Source of the DNA: Myxococcales bacterium
GTDB taxonomy: Bacteria; Myxococcota_A; UBA9042
Direction: 5' to 3'
Assembly (NCBI GenBank): GCA_947499075.1
Contig: CANMNA010000015.1
Coordinates: 1-37,703 of the forward strand
Length of the DNA stretch: 37,703 nt
Part shown: positions 1 through 7,755 of the stretch, piece after piece
How positions within the stretch are numbered: position 1 is the stretch's first letter
Layout of the letters: every line of letters begins with the position of its first letter
The notes under the pieces: generated by a model
Databases searched by the model: none
Seen by the model: only the letters and a program-made list of their open reading frames with translations
Told to the model about the DNA's origin: nothing
Program-made: the position numbers and the translations under genes

Positions 1-1230
1 GAAATTGCGGCGGCGTAACGTCACCGGATCGATGCCCAAGGCGCGGCTGGCTTTGTCGAGTTGGACTTCGAGTGCGAACCTGGGCTGCACCGAACCGTGG
101 CCGCGCTTGGGGCCGCAAGCCGGCTTGTTGGTGTAGACCCGTGTTGAGTCAAACCGGTACGTTGGAAAGACGTACGGCGCGCCAAGCAGCTGGCCCGAGT
201 AGTACGTCGTAACCAAACCAAACGAGCTGTACGCACCACCGTCAAGCAGCGACTTGGCATCGACGGCCAAGATTTTGCCCTCGCGGTCGAACGCTGTGCG
301 GTAGTGCATGTCAAAGGGATGGCGTCCGCGGTGGGCAAGAAACACTTCTTCGCGGGTGTAGAGACACTTGACGGGCCGACCGGTCTTGAGCGCGAGCTTA
401 GCTACGCAAAACTCAAGCGCAAACGGCTCAGACTTGCCACCGAACGCGCCGCCCACCGCTGGCTGAATGACCCGAATCTGCCGCATCGGCAACTGCAGCA
501 CCTTGCTCAGCTCGCGCTGCAGGTAGTGCGGCACTTGGGTCGACGACCAAATCGTGAGCAGGCCATGGCCGTCGACGCTGGCGATCGCACAATGGGGCTC
601 GATCGGGCCGTGTGTCGAACCGTGGAACCGATAGTGCCCAGCGATGACCAGCGGCGCGTCCCGCAGCGCGGTGTCCACGTCGCCGAAGTCGAGCTTGACC
701 GTCTTGGTCACGTTGCCTTGCTTGTTGTCCTCGTGGATTTTGAGATCCGGTCGTTGCAGGGCCATCTCGGGTGTGCTGATGGCTTGCAGGACTTCGTACT
801 GCACCTGCACCCGCCGGCACGCTTCGTTGGCAACTTCCTCACTGACGGCAGCCACCGCCGCGACCGGGTCGCCCACAAAGCGCACCTTGTGCAGCGCCAG
901 CGCGTGCTCGTCGGCCGTCCATGGAATGACGCCAAACGGAATCGGCATTTCGGCGCCGACAACCACCGCGTGCACGCCATCGAGCCCTTCGGCCCCGCTG
1001 GTATCGACGCTGAGCACTCGGGCATGCGCGTGCGGGCTGCGCACCAGCTTGCAGTGCAGCATGCGCGGCAGCACCAGATCGTCGGTGTATTTGGTCACGC
1101 CGGTCATCAAGTCCAGCGCGTCGAGCTTGCCGTGGCGGCCCCCGACCAGCGGACCAGAGCCATCCATGCCGTCCAGCGCCAGGCGATGCAGATCGCGGGC
1201 GGTCTTGTCGCTGGAAATTGGGCCGGTCAC
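1..1230 (-). CDS. Molybdenum hydroxylase large (Mo-cofactor) subunit, xanthine dehydrogenase/CoxL family, partial
   Basis: The gene enters from the left edge on the minus strand, so only the N-terminal 410 codons are visible; family members usually have about 700-780 residues. It starts with GTG at 1230, whose last two bases overlap the TGA of the upstream 2Fe-2S gene (GTGA, 4 nt), which indicates translational coupling. The N-terminal part reads GVTKYTDDLVLPRMLHCK and LVRSPHAHARVLSVD, typical of the aldehyde oxidase/xanthine dehydrogenase a/b hammerhead domain. A GGAFGGK motif near residue 261 is the first molybdopterin-binding segment, and the visible end reads LGIDPVTLRRRN, also characteristic. 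The enzyme should hydroxylate a carbon substrate or reduce an aromatic CoA ester, passing electrons through the 2Fe-2S subunit. The substrate cannot be told from this part. No FAD subunit gene is seen between the two subunits. Confidence 0.9.
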   Translation of the reverse strand, partial: MTGPISSDKTARDLHRLALDGMDGSGPLVGGRHGKLDALDLMTGVTKYTDDLVLPRMLHCKLVRSPHAHARVLSVDTSGAEGLDGVHAVVVGAEMPIPFGVIPWTADEHALALHKVRFVGDPVAAVAAVSEEVANEACRRVQVQYEVLQAISTPEMALQRPDLKIHEDNKQGNVTKTVKLDFGDVDTALRDAPLVIAGHYRFHGSTHGPIEPHCAIASVDGHGLLTIWSSTQVPHYLQRELSKVLQLPMRQIRVIQPAVGGAFGGKSEPFALEFCVAKLALKTGRPVKCLYTREEVFLAHRGRHPFDMHYRTAFDREGKILAVDAKSLLDGGAYSSFGLVTTYYSGQLLGAPYVFPTYRFDSTRVYTNKPACGPKRGHGSVQPRFALEVQLDKASRALGIDPVTLRRRNF

Positions 1231-1793
1231 AGGTCGCCTCCGGCCAGCAAGGCAGATCGGTCGACAACTTCATGAGCGGCTTCGGCTACAGCTTCGAAAA
1301 TCTTAGTATATCCCGTACACCGGCACAGGTTGCCGCCCAAAGCGCGGGCAATGGCATCGGTCGAGACTATGGGCGCATCGGCAACTGCCAGTGCGTCCAA
1401 GTAGTGGGCGGCGGACATCAACATGCCAGGTGTACAGAAGCCGCACTGAGCGGCACCGCGCTCGGCGAAAGCACGTTGCAATGGGTGTGGCTCACCACCT
1501 ACGCCCAAGCCTTCCACTGTTTCGACATAATGGCCGTCGCACGCGACCGCGAGCGTGATGCAAGCCAATACCGGATCGCCCGCGACACGCACCGTACACG
1601 CACCGCAATCGCCCTTGTCGCAACCTTGCTTGGAGCCGACCAGTCCGAGCTGGTACCGCAACATCTCTAGCAAAGTCCAGTGAGCGGGCACGGCAACGGC
1701 CACGGGTTCGCCATTGACGTGCAGGCGGCACACCACGATGCGGCGCGCATGCGTGGCCTCACACGGCCCGGAACTGTCGCCAGTGTTGCCCAC
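1227..1793 (-). CDS. 2Fe-2S subunit of a molybdenum hydroxylase (CoxS/XdhC-like small subunit)
   Basis: The 188-residue product carries both iron-sulfur clusters of the family. The plant-type ferredoxin cluster ligands are C58, C63, C66 and C78 (GCDKGDCGACTV ... AC), and the second cluster uses C117, C120, C157 and C159 (CGFCTPGM and NLCRCTGY). Its role is electron transfer between the molybdenum centre of the downstream large subunit and the electron acceptor, probably in the cytoplasm. The start is GTG at 1793; about 17 residues precede the usual beginning of the domain (RRIVVCRLHVNGEP), so a later start is possible. It overlaps the large-subunit gene by 4 nt. The two subunit genes lie side by side without a visible FAD (CoxM-type) gene. 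Confidence 0.93.
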   Translation of the reverse strand: MGNTGDSSGPCEATHARRIVVCRLHVNGEPVAVAVPAHWTLLEMLRYQLGLVGSKQGCDKGDCGACTVRVAGDPVLACITLAVACDGHYVETVEGLGVGGEPHPLQRAFAERGAAQCGFCTPGMLMSAAHYLDALAVADAPIVSTDAIARALGGNLCRCTGYTKIFEAVAEAAHEVVDRSALLAGGDL

Positions 1794-1802
1794 GGTCTGC
1801 CC

Positions 1803-2336
1803 CTATTTGCTGTCCGACTTTGGCCCGGGCTTGCCTGCCTTGCTCGGCGCAGCCACAGGTGGCGCTTTGCCTTTCTTGGGTGGCTTCGCCGGCGCCTGAG
1901 TCGGCGGCAGCAGGGCAGGGCGCTCGCCAAATTCAAATTGCAGCGTCAAGGCGCCAAAGCTGAGCGGCATGGGCTGCAAAATTCGAAATGGCTTGCCTTT
2001 CTTGAGCATTGTGCCGGCCGCAAGTGTGCCCAGCTTGCTGCCCAAGTCTTCTACAGTCACCGTGCCCTCTTGAAAACTGAGCTTGGCGTGCTGCGGGCTG
2101 ACTGTTCTGTCGGCCAGCACGACTTGACAGGTCGCTGCGTCGCTGCCGACGACGGCCTCGGCTCCTGACAAGGCAAACGCTTGCTTGCCATCTGTAGACG
2201 TCAATTTTCCCCAGGACTTGGTCGCCGCCGCCGCTGCAGTTGGCGGTGCAGGCTCTGCGGCTACGGCGTAGGGCACCGCGCAAACCAGCAAGAGCGCGAC
2301 TGCCGACTGACCAAACTCCCGTGTGTTGCCGACCAT
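1803..2336 (-). CDS. Exported FHA-domain protein
   Basis: The 177-residue product begins with a hydrophobic stretch that looks like a signal peptide (SAVALLLVCAVPYAVAAEP), so the rest should be outside the cytoplasmic membrane. Residues about 60-135 fit a forkhead-associated domain, with GSDAATCQVVLADRTVSPQH, then VEDLGSKLGT, in place of the usual GR...S..H...DLGS.NGT signature. The C-terminus is a Lys/Pro/Ala-rich tail (APAKPPKKGKAPP). FHA domains normally read phosphothreonine in the cytoplasm, so an exported one is odd; it may bind a different partner or be anchored by the uncleaved N-terminus. It lies 9 bp upstream of the 2Fe-2S subunit gene on the same strand and may be co-transcribed with it, but the function gives no reason for a link. 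Confidence 0.75.
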   Translation of the reverse strand: MVGNTREFGQSAVALLLVCAVPYAVAAEPAPPTAAAAATKSWGKLTSTDGKQAFALSGAEAVVGSDAATCQVVLADRTVSPQHAKLSFQEGTVTVEDLGSKLGTLAAGTMLKKGKPFRILQPMPLSFGALTLQFEFGERPALLPPTQAPAKPPKKGKAPPVAAPSKAGKPGPKSDSK

Positions 2337-2415
2337 GACCGTCCTTTGTCGCAGCAGTCGCGCGTTTTCGCGACGGGCTGTGAGTCAAAACCTTGCGCCA
2401 AGCAGGGCGCGGCGG

Positions 2416-3201
2416 TCAAGGCACTTCACCGCAAAAGCGCGTCAATCGTTGGATTTCGACGGCAAGGTCGCGCGGAGGTGCAGCAAACTCCTTGTCTGCG
2501 ATCGCAGCAACTGCCCGCGCGCCGATGACCGCATTGACTTGCAGTGCCCAACGTACGCTGTCCATGTCGGCCACAACCAGACTCACTTCACGCAGTGGTC
2601 GAGTGGCGCGGATCGCCGCGATCGTCGTGCTGCGCACTTGCCCGCACCCCGGCGATGCCATGCCGAAGCTGCCATCTTTCAGGCCGAACAGCAGGCTCGC
2701 AAACGCACACTCAGCCACATGACCGTCCGCACACAGCAGCGCGGCATCGTCGTAGCCCAGCGCTTGGGCCCGCGCCCGCGCCAGCAGCCGATCCGGCATG
2801 GCCGCGAGCTTGGCGCCAGCCGTCGGTGCCGTTTGGCACAGGCCCACCGCAACCGGTAAAAGCCGAACAGGTTTCAATAATTGTTGTTGAATATCAAAGG
2901 ATTGAGTTCCAACTCTCAGCGCCGTTTGCCACGGTCGCTCCTGAAGCGGGTCGCCGCCATCCGCCACCAGATCGATGCGCACGCGCATGGGTTTGCCCTG
3001 ACAGGCAAGTGCGACATTGTGCGCTAGACCGTCCAATTGCAGGGGCGGCAGCCCGATCTGGGCGGCGTCTTGTCGCAGCCGCGCCATGTGCAGCGGCCAA
3101 GTCGGCGGCGGTCCGCCGAGCCACAGCAGGGTGGTGTACACCGCTTCGCCCGTACGGTCGCCGCGGTACAGAGACTCGGATGGCTGGGTGCTAGTCGCCA
3201 T
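2416..3201 (-). CDS. pabC: Class IV aminotransferase-fold enzyme, probable aminodeoxychorismate lyase
   Basis: I place the start at the ATG at 3201 (MATSTQPSES), which overlaps the end of the upstream pabB-like gene by 11 nt; a longer reading frame exists but covers pabB. The 261-residue product has a PabC/branched-chain aminotransferase fold. K131 in GAKLAAMPDRLLARA aligns with the PLP lysine of PabC, and E164 in HVAECAFASLLFG matches the TE(C)..NLF segment, although the usual Asn is Ser. PabC removes pyruvate from 4-amino-4-deoxychorismate to give p-aminobenzoate for folate. Overlap with pabB supports that role over amino-acid transamination. The segment around LLFGLKDGSFGMASPGCGQV is somewhat divergent from the typical TP...L.GI.R, so the specificity is inferred mainly from context. 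Confidence 0.8.
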   Translation of the reverse strand: MATSTQPSESLYRGDRTGEAVYTTLLWLGGPPPTWPLHMARLRQDAAQIGLPPLQLDGLAHNVALACQGKPMRVRIDLVADGGDPLQERPWQTALRVGTQSFDIQQQLLKPVRLLPVAVGLCQTAPTAGAKLAAMPDRLLARARAQALGYDDAALLCADGHVAECAFASLLFGLKDGSFGMASPGCGQVRSTTIAAIRATRPLREVSLVVADMDSVRWALQVNAVIGARAVAAIADKEFAAPPRDLAVEIQRLTRFCGEVP

Positions 3202-4477
3202 GGCCTTGAACACGCAGCAATTGCAGCGCCTGAAGGCCAGATTGCGCCTTGAGGCAGGTCTCGCGCCACTCCTGGTCAGGCTGCGAGTCGGCGACAATGC
3301 CAGCCCCAGCGCTGATCTGTACGCGCCCGCGAGCAAACACAAGGGTGCGAATGGCCACGGCAAAGTCGATGCCGTGTTTCGGATGGGCTACGAACAGGGT
3401 GCCGCAGTATGGGCCGCGCCTTCGCCTTTCAAGTTGCGCAACAACATGCATTGCTTGGACTTTCGGGCACCCGGTCACCGATGCGGGCGGCAACGTCGCG
3501 CGCAGCAAGTCTGCGACGCTGGCGCTGCGCAGCTGGCCTCGGACTTGGCTCTCAAGGTGCCACAAAGTGGCATAAGGCGCCGGCTGACACAGGACTTCGA
3601 CGTGTACGGAACCCGACAAGCATGCGCGCTGGAGGTCATTGCGCGCCATGTCTACGATCATGGTGTTCTCGGCCCGCTCCTTCGCAGATGCAGCTAGCGC
3701 ATCGCGGGCCATGCCGTCCAAGGCAGGCGACCGACCCCGGGGCGCAGTGCCTTTGATCGGCCGTGTTGTCACCGTGTCGCCTGCTACGCGCAAGAACTGC
3801 TCCATCGAGCCAGCCGCGACCAGTTCGCCCCGCCGGCCTTGGTGGTCGGCGCCGCCGATCGCGATCGCCATCGGCACTGGCTGTGCTGCCATCAGTGCAG
3901 TGACGGCCGCCCGAGCGTCCACCGCCACTGGGTGGCGCAGCGACGTGGCTGCGGTCAGGTTGACTTGGTAGACCTCGCCGTCGGCAATGCGCCCAACAAT
4001 TGTGTCGACTTGTGCTTGGTAGCGCCTCGACTGTCGCGCCAGACCGGGTGGCGTCGCCACCGGCGCTGCGCCCGCGAATAGCGGTCGGAGAGCGACCGGG
4101 TGCACAGCTTGAGGCGCGCATAGCCACCACATGGCGTCCGGGACATTGCGCTCCTCGCCGCCCAAAGGCAGCCCTTCGAGCGCCGCGCCTACTTCGTAGC
4201 CCAGCCAGCCAGCGACAACCCAGCCAGCCGCGACATCGGCTTGGAGATCCGCCAGAAGCGCCTCTGCATCGGCCCGGCCATGGCGCCGACGCAAAGACCG
4301 AACGCGCTGCGCAACCGCATCTTGCTGATGCACCCCGACAGCGGACGCGACCTCGCCGGGCCCCGCCAAAATGGACCATCGGTGTGCGCCAAGACCTGCC
4401 GCGACCCACGCCCATGGCAGGGCGTCAGCGGCGGTTTGCTCGGTCGGTGCGTACAGTGCGCTCAGAAGTTTGCCCAT
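3191..4477 (-). CDS. pabB: Aminodeoxychorismate synthase component I
   Basis: The 428-residue product is a chorismate-binding enzyme. Visible motifs are TRPIKGTAPRG (K242; the PIKGT form is typical of PabB rather than the PIAGT of anthranilate synthase), ERAENTMIVDMARNDL, SVTGCPKVQAM, RGPYCGTLFV and SAGAGIVADSQPDQEW. It should aminate chorismate to 4-amino-4-deoxychorismate using ammonia from a glutamine amidotransferase subunit (PabA), which is not encoded in this window. The overlapping downstream pabC-like gene completes p-aminobenzoate formation for folate. The start is ATG at 4477. The gene is divergent from the gene starting at 4584, leaving about 106 bp for promoters in both directions. 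Confidence 0.93.
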   Translation of the reverse strand: MGKLLSALYAPTEQTAADALPWAWVAAGLGAHRWSILAGPGEVASAVGVHQQDAVAQRVRSLRRRHGRADAEALLADLQADVAAGWVVAGWLGYEVGAALEGLPLGGEERNVPDAMWWLCAPQAVHPVALRPLFAGAAPVATPPGLARQSRRYQAQVDTIVGRIADGEVYQVNLTAATSLRHPVAVDARAAVTALMAAQPVPMAIAIGGADHQGRRGELVAAGSMEQFLRVAGDTVTTRPIKGTAPRGRSPALDGMARDALAASAKERAENTMIVDMARNDLQRACLSGSVHVEVLCQPAPYATLWHLESQVRGQLRSASVADLLRATLPPASVTGCPKVQAMHVVAQLERRRRGPYCGTLFVAHPKHGIDFAVAIRTLVFARGRVQISAGAGIVADSQPDQEWRETCLKAQSGLQALQLLRVQGHGD

Positions 4478-4583
4478 CGCTGTGCGCCGCCCACGCGCGT
4501 GGCGGCCGCGTTCCTTTGGCAGGCGGCGGCGCCGCAGTTTGCCGTCGCGCCAGAACTGCCGACCATGCTACGCTCGCGCCGCC

Positions 4584-5378
4584 ATGGCGACTACTGCCTC
4601 CACCTCTCACTATGTTGCCGCCATCGAAGACTGCTTCGTTGCACTGCGCGGCCGTGGCGTCCAATGGGCACCCCAAGACGCGGCGTTGGCGGCCAAGTGG
4701 GCCCAGCGCGCGGTACCGATTGACCTGATCGTGCGCGTTCTTGGTGCCCGTGTCCGCGCGTGGCAATACCGGCACGGTGATGCTGCGCGGGTGCCGTTGC
4801 ACTTAGGCTGGTACGCACCCGCCGTCACCCAAGCTGTTCGCGGTGTGCTGTTTGCCCCGATCGCAGTCTGCAATGGCACCGCAGCTGCTGGCAGCGGCGA
4901 CGCTGGCCTGCGCGATCAAGACGACACGCTGGTCGCCGACCCTGACGATGCCGCGAACCACGCCACACTGGCTGAGCTCCTCGACCCGTTGCCGACCCTG
5001 GAGGAGGAAGCTGGTCACTTGGCCTTGCGCGAAGCCTACCGGCGGGCGTTCCTCCTGCTCGATGCGGCACAGCGGCCCAAAGCCGACGATGATGTACCCG
5101 GCGACCCTGACGACGACTTCGCTGATCTGCCTGCTGTCGATCGGGTCGTGCAGCAATGCCGCACGATGATGCGCAGGGTTGTTCTCGACGGTCTCAACGC
5201 TACTGAATCCGAGGTGTTGCACCAAGAGGTCGCGGCCCGGGTTGCGCCCCTCGCGCGCCGCGCCGCCAAGCGCATCGTGGCCGAGCAAACGGTTGCCGCA
5301 CAGCTGGACTGGATGGCCGGCGCGCTTGGGCTGCACTTGCCTACGCTGGCTGGGTGGACCTTGGCAAGCGCGGCATAG
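4584..5378 (+). CDS. Conserved-looking protein of unknown function, upstream of a DnaC-like ATPase
   Basis: The start is taken as ATG at 4584 (MATTASTSHYVAAIEDCF); the frame is open further upstream but that part runs antisense to pabB. The 264-residue product has an N-terminal helical part (LRGRGVQWAPQDAALAAKW, then VPIDLIVRVLGARVRAW) that resembles the short segment deltaproteobacteria place before DnaC-like loaders. An acidic linker (KADDDVPGDPDDDFADLP) and a helical C-terminal half follow. There is no signal peptide or membrane segment. It lies 38 bp before the AAA+ ATPase gene on the same strand, so a joint role in DNA replication or helicase handling is possible but is only inference. 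I do not recognise a named family. Confidence 0.75.
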   Translation: MATTASTSHYVAAIEDCFVALRGRGVQWAPQDAALAAKWAQRAVPIDLIVRVLGARVRAWQYRHGDAARVPLHLGWYAPAVTQAVRGVLFAPIAVCNGTAAAGSGDAGLRDQDDTLVADPDDAANHATLAELLDPLPTLEEEAGHLALREAYRRAFLLLDAAQRPKADDDVPGDPDDDFADLPAVDRVVQQCRTMMRRVVLDGLNATESEVLHQEVAARVAPLARRAAKRIVAEQTVAAQLDWMAGALGLHLPTLAGWTLASAA

Positions 5379-5416
5379 ATTCCATTGGCGGGTTTGCCTG
5401 CCTAGCCTGTCGGTGA

Positions 5417-6412
5417 GTGCAGATGCGACGACTCTTTCCCAAGCCCGGCCACGCTGCGGCTACCGTTCCAGAATCTGGTCGAGTCCACAGAGCATGGCCT
5501 TGCGCCGCCGACGCAGCGGCCAGCCACTGCAAGTTGTGCGAAGACGGCCTTGTGGTGTCGGCCGGTAAAGACTTTGCCCTATGCAGCGTGTGCGACCATC
5601 TGACGCGCTGTACGACTTGCTTTGGCAGCGGGCGGCGGCCGACCGTTGATGCGCAGGGCTACGAAGTGTTCGCCAACTGCGAATTGGGCAAGATTCGTCA
5701 TCGTCAGGCCCAATTCAACGCCGCGGGCCTGCCAGCCCAGTTCGCCAGCGCCACGCTGACTTCTTTCGACCACACGCTGCAAAACGACGCCTACGTTATG
5801 GTGTTCAGTAAAAGCGCGACGCTGAAGACTGGTGGCTGCGACGCATCGGGGGCGCTGTTGCCCAACTTGCGCGGCGTGGGTCTGTCAGGGCCGCCGGGCG
5901 TTGGCAAGACGCACTTGTTGGCTGGCCTGCTGCGCATCTTGACGCTGGAACTCGGGCTGAGCGTGCGCTTCACCGATTTTTCGCAGTTGCTGTGGGATCT
6001 CAAGGCCGGCTTTGACCGCGGCGTGGGCGAGACACAGCTGCTCCAGCCCCTGATTGCCGTCGAAGTGCTCATCATCGACGAGCTCGGCAAGGGCAGGGCG
6101 TCGGAGTGGGAGCAAGGGATCCTCGATGCGCTGATTTCCGGCCGCTACAACCGCGGTGGGCTGACTTGCGTGGCCACCAACTATGCGCTGGGTAGTGCAG
6201 AAGGGCCTGCCAGTGGTCCGCCGAAATTTGCCGCCAAGCCTTTGGCCGAACACGAGGTCGAAAAGCTGGCGTCGCGGGTGGGCGACCGCGTCGCTTCGCG
6301 CTTGCTGGCCATGTGTGACTGGCAAGTGATGGTCGGACCGGACCAGCGTGCAGCCCCGCGGACGCCACCCAGACTGCCAGGCGCTCGGCCGTCGGGCCGG
6401 GGCCGCCTGTGA
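5417..6412 (+). CDS. DnaC/IstB-type AAA+ ATPase with N-terminal cysteine cluster
   Basis: The 331-residue product has an N-terminal Cys-rich module (C38, C41, C56, C59, C65, C68: CKLCEDG, CSVCDHLTRCTTC) likely to bind zinc. A P-loop ATPase domain of the DnaC/DnaI/IstB type follows: Walker A GPPGVGKT at about 158-165, Walker B VLIIDELGKG at about 217-226, a sensor-like TCVATNYAL, and an SRVGDRVASRLL arginine segment near the C-terminus. The family loads replicative helicase or assists transposition; with no transposase nearby, helicase loading or a related DNA role is more likely. The start is GTG 5417 or ATG 5423. The last 4 nt overlap the GTG of the next gene (GTGA), so translation of the ATPase and the GspF-like protein is coupled. 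The C-terminal tail is basic and Pro-rich. Confidence 0.85.
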   Translation: MQMRRLFPKPGHAAATVPESGRVHRAWPCAADAAASHCKLCEDGLVVSAGKDFALCSVCDHLTRCTTCFGSGRRPTVDAQGYEVFANCELGKIRHRQAQFNAAGLPAQFASATLTSFDHTLQNDAYVMVFSKSATLKTGGCDASGALLPNLRGVGLSGPPGVGKTHLLAGLLRILTLELGLSVRFTDFSQLLWDLKAGFDRGVGETQLLQPLIAVEVLIIDELGKGRASEWEQGILDALISGRYNRGGLTCVATNYALGSAEGPASGPPKFAAKPLAEHEVEKLASRVGDRVASRLLAMCDWQVMVGPDQRAAPRTPPRLPGARPSGRGRL

Positions 6413-7668
6413 CCTGTCCGCGCTGCAAGTGTGAGCAACCACAGGCCATAGACTGCGTAAAATGCGGCATCATTGTGGCCAAGTTCAAGATCGCACCGCC
6501 CCCTGGTGCGGTGCCCGTGGCGGCGGCCCATCTGCCGCAACGAGCGCACGCACCGATTGTTCAGGTTCATGATACAAAGCCAGTTTCGCCAAGCGTTGCG
6601 CCAGTTCCCCGCGCTGCTGCAAGCGCCAAACGCGCGCATTTGTCGGCGCGCGAACGGTCGGTGCTCTATGTGCAACTGGCCAGGCTGGTGCGATCGGCCG
6701 TGCCGCTGCCCGAGGCCTTTGAGCTCATTGGCGATGTGCTTGGTGGCGCTGCCCGCAAGCCGGCGCGCGCAGTGGGCGAGCGCATCGCGGCGGGTGCTAG
6801 CCTGAGCGATGCCGCTGCTGCCGCTCCCGGTCTTTTCGACCCGGTCGATGTCGCACTCCTGCGCGCCGCAGAGAGTGTTGGGCAAGTTGCCGAGATCGCC
6901 GAGCGCCTGGCAGAGCGGCACGCGACGACTGCGCAGCTCGCCGCCGATCTGCGCAGCAGCTTGAGCTATCCGGCCTTTATCGTGTTGTCGTCCGTCTTTC
7001 TGACGCCCCTGCCCGTTGCGTTTACCCAAAGCCTCGGGGCCTATGTCAGTGAAGTCGCCGTCGGCTTGGGGATCGTCGGCGGCTGCGTCATCGCCGTGGT
7101 GCTGGGTTGGCGCGCCCTGACAGCGTCACCAGCTTGGGGCAAAATGGTCAGCCTGGCAGGCAACGTCCCGTTGCTTGGGGCCTTGGTGCGCAACCGGCGT
7201 CAGGCGTATTGGTTCGACGTCATGGGGCGCTGTTTGAGTGCCGGGCTGCCACTGCCAGCCGCGGTCGAGCTTGCCTCGGTTGCGACTGGCGAGGCGCGGA
7301 TCTCGGCTCTGGCGCCGGCGATCGTCGAGAAGCTGCGCACCGAGTCGTTGGCGGCCGGTGTCGCCCTGCTGCCGGGGCTTGCCCCAAAGGATCGTGCCCG
7401 GATCGCCGCCGCAGAGCGCAGCGGACACACGCCGCAAGCGTGCGCAGAGCTGGCGGTCGAAGCCCGACAACGTTTCCACGCTGGCCTGCGGTTGGGCAGC
7501 GTTGTGTTGCGAATCGGCATCTCGGCCGCGATTGCGATCTCGATTGGCTGGCAGGTGATCAGCCAAATGCAGCACATGATGGGCGACCCGCTGTCGATGA
7601 TTCCTGGGCAAGAAGGGGCCGACTTGCGGCGCGAACTGCAAAAAGCCATGCCGCAACTCCAGCACTGA
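6409..7668 (+). CDS. GspF/PilC-like (type II secretion F) membrane protein with N-terminal zinc ribbon
   Basis: The 419-residue product begins with a zinc ribbon (CPRCKC, CVKCGIIVAKF) and a Pro/Ala linker, then contains two T2SF domains: residues about 85-210 (LYVQLARLVRSAVPLPEAF ... LSYPAFIVLSSVFL) and 260-390 (RNRRQAYWFDVMGRCLSAG ... EARQRF). Hydrophobic membrane segments occur near 187-205, 212-232 and 368-386. GspF/PilC proteins are the inner-membrane platform of type II secretion and type IV pilus machines. No secretin, pilin or intact motor ATPase gene is in the window, so this is an orphan paralogue; its partner machine is unknown. It starts with GTG inside the stop codon of the AAA+ ATPase gene, an unusual coupling for a platform protein. 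Confidence 0.82.
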   Translation: MTCPRCKCEQPQAIDCVKCGIIVAKFKIAPPPGAVPVAAAHLPQRAHAPIVQVHDTKPVSPSVAPVPRAAASAKRAHLSARERSVLYVQLARLVRSAVPLPEAFELIGDVLGGAARKPARAVGERIAAGASLSDAAAAAPGLFDPVDVALLRAAESVGQVAEIAERLAERHATTAQLAADLRSSLSYPAFIVLSSVFLTPLPVAFTQSLGAYVSEVAVGLGIVGGCVIAVVLGWRALTASPAWGKMVSLAGNVPLLGALVRNRRQAYWFDVMGRCLSAGLPLPAAVELASVATGEARISALAPAIVEKLRTESLAAGVALLPGLAPKDRARIAAAERSGHTPQACAELAVEARQRFHAGLRLGSVVLRIGISAAIAISIGWQVISQMQHMMGDPLSMIPGQEGADLRRELQKAMPQLQH

Positions 7669-7755
7669 GCGCTGAAGTTGTCAGGTCGCGCTGGGCTGCT
7701 AGGCAAGCTACACTGCGCTCCGGTCGCTGTCCCTACGGGCTACTTTGAGGATCTG

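Noticed and set aside
304..1275. 323-codon open frame on the plus strand
   Set aside because: It runs antisense to the molybdenum hydroxylase subunit, whose protein shows clear family motifs; the plus-strand translation is Arg/His-rich with no motif.
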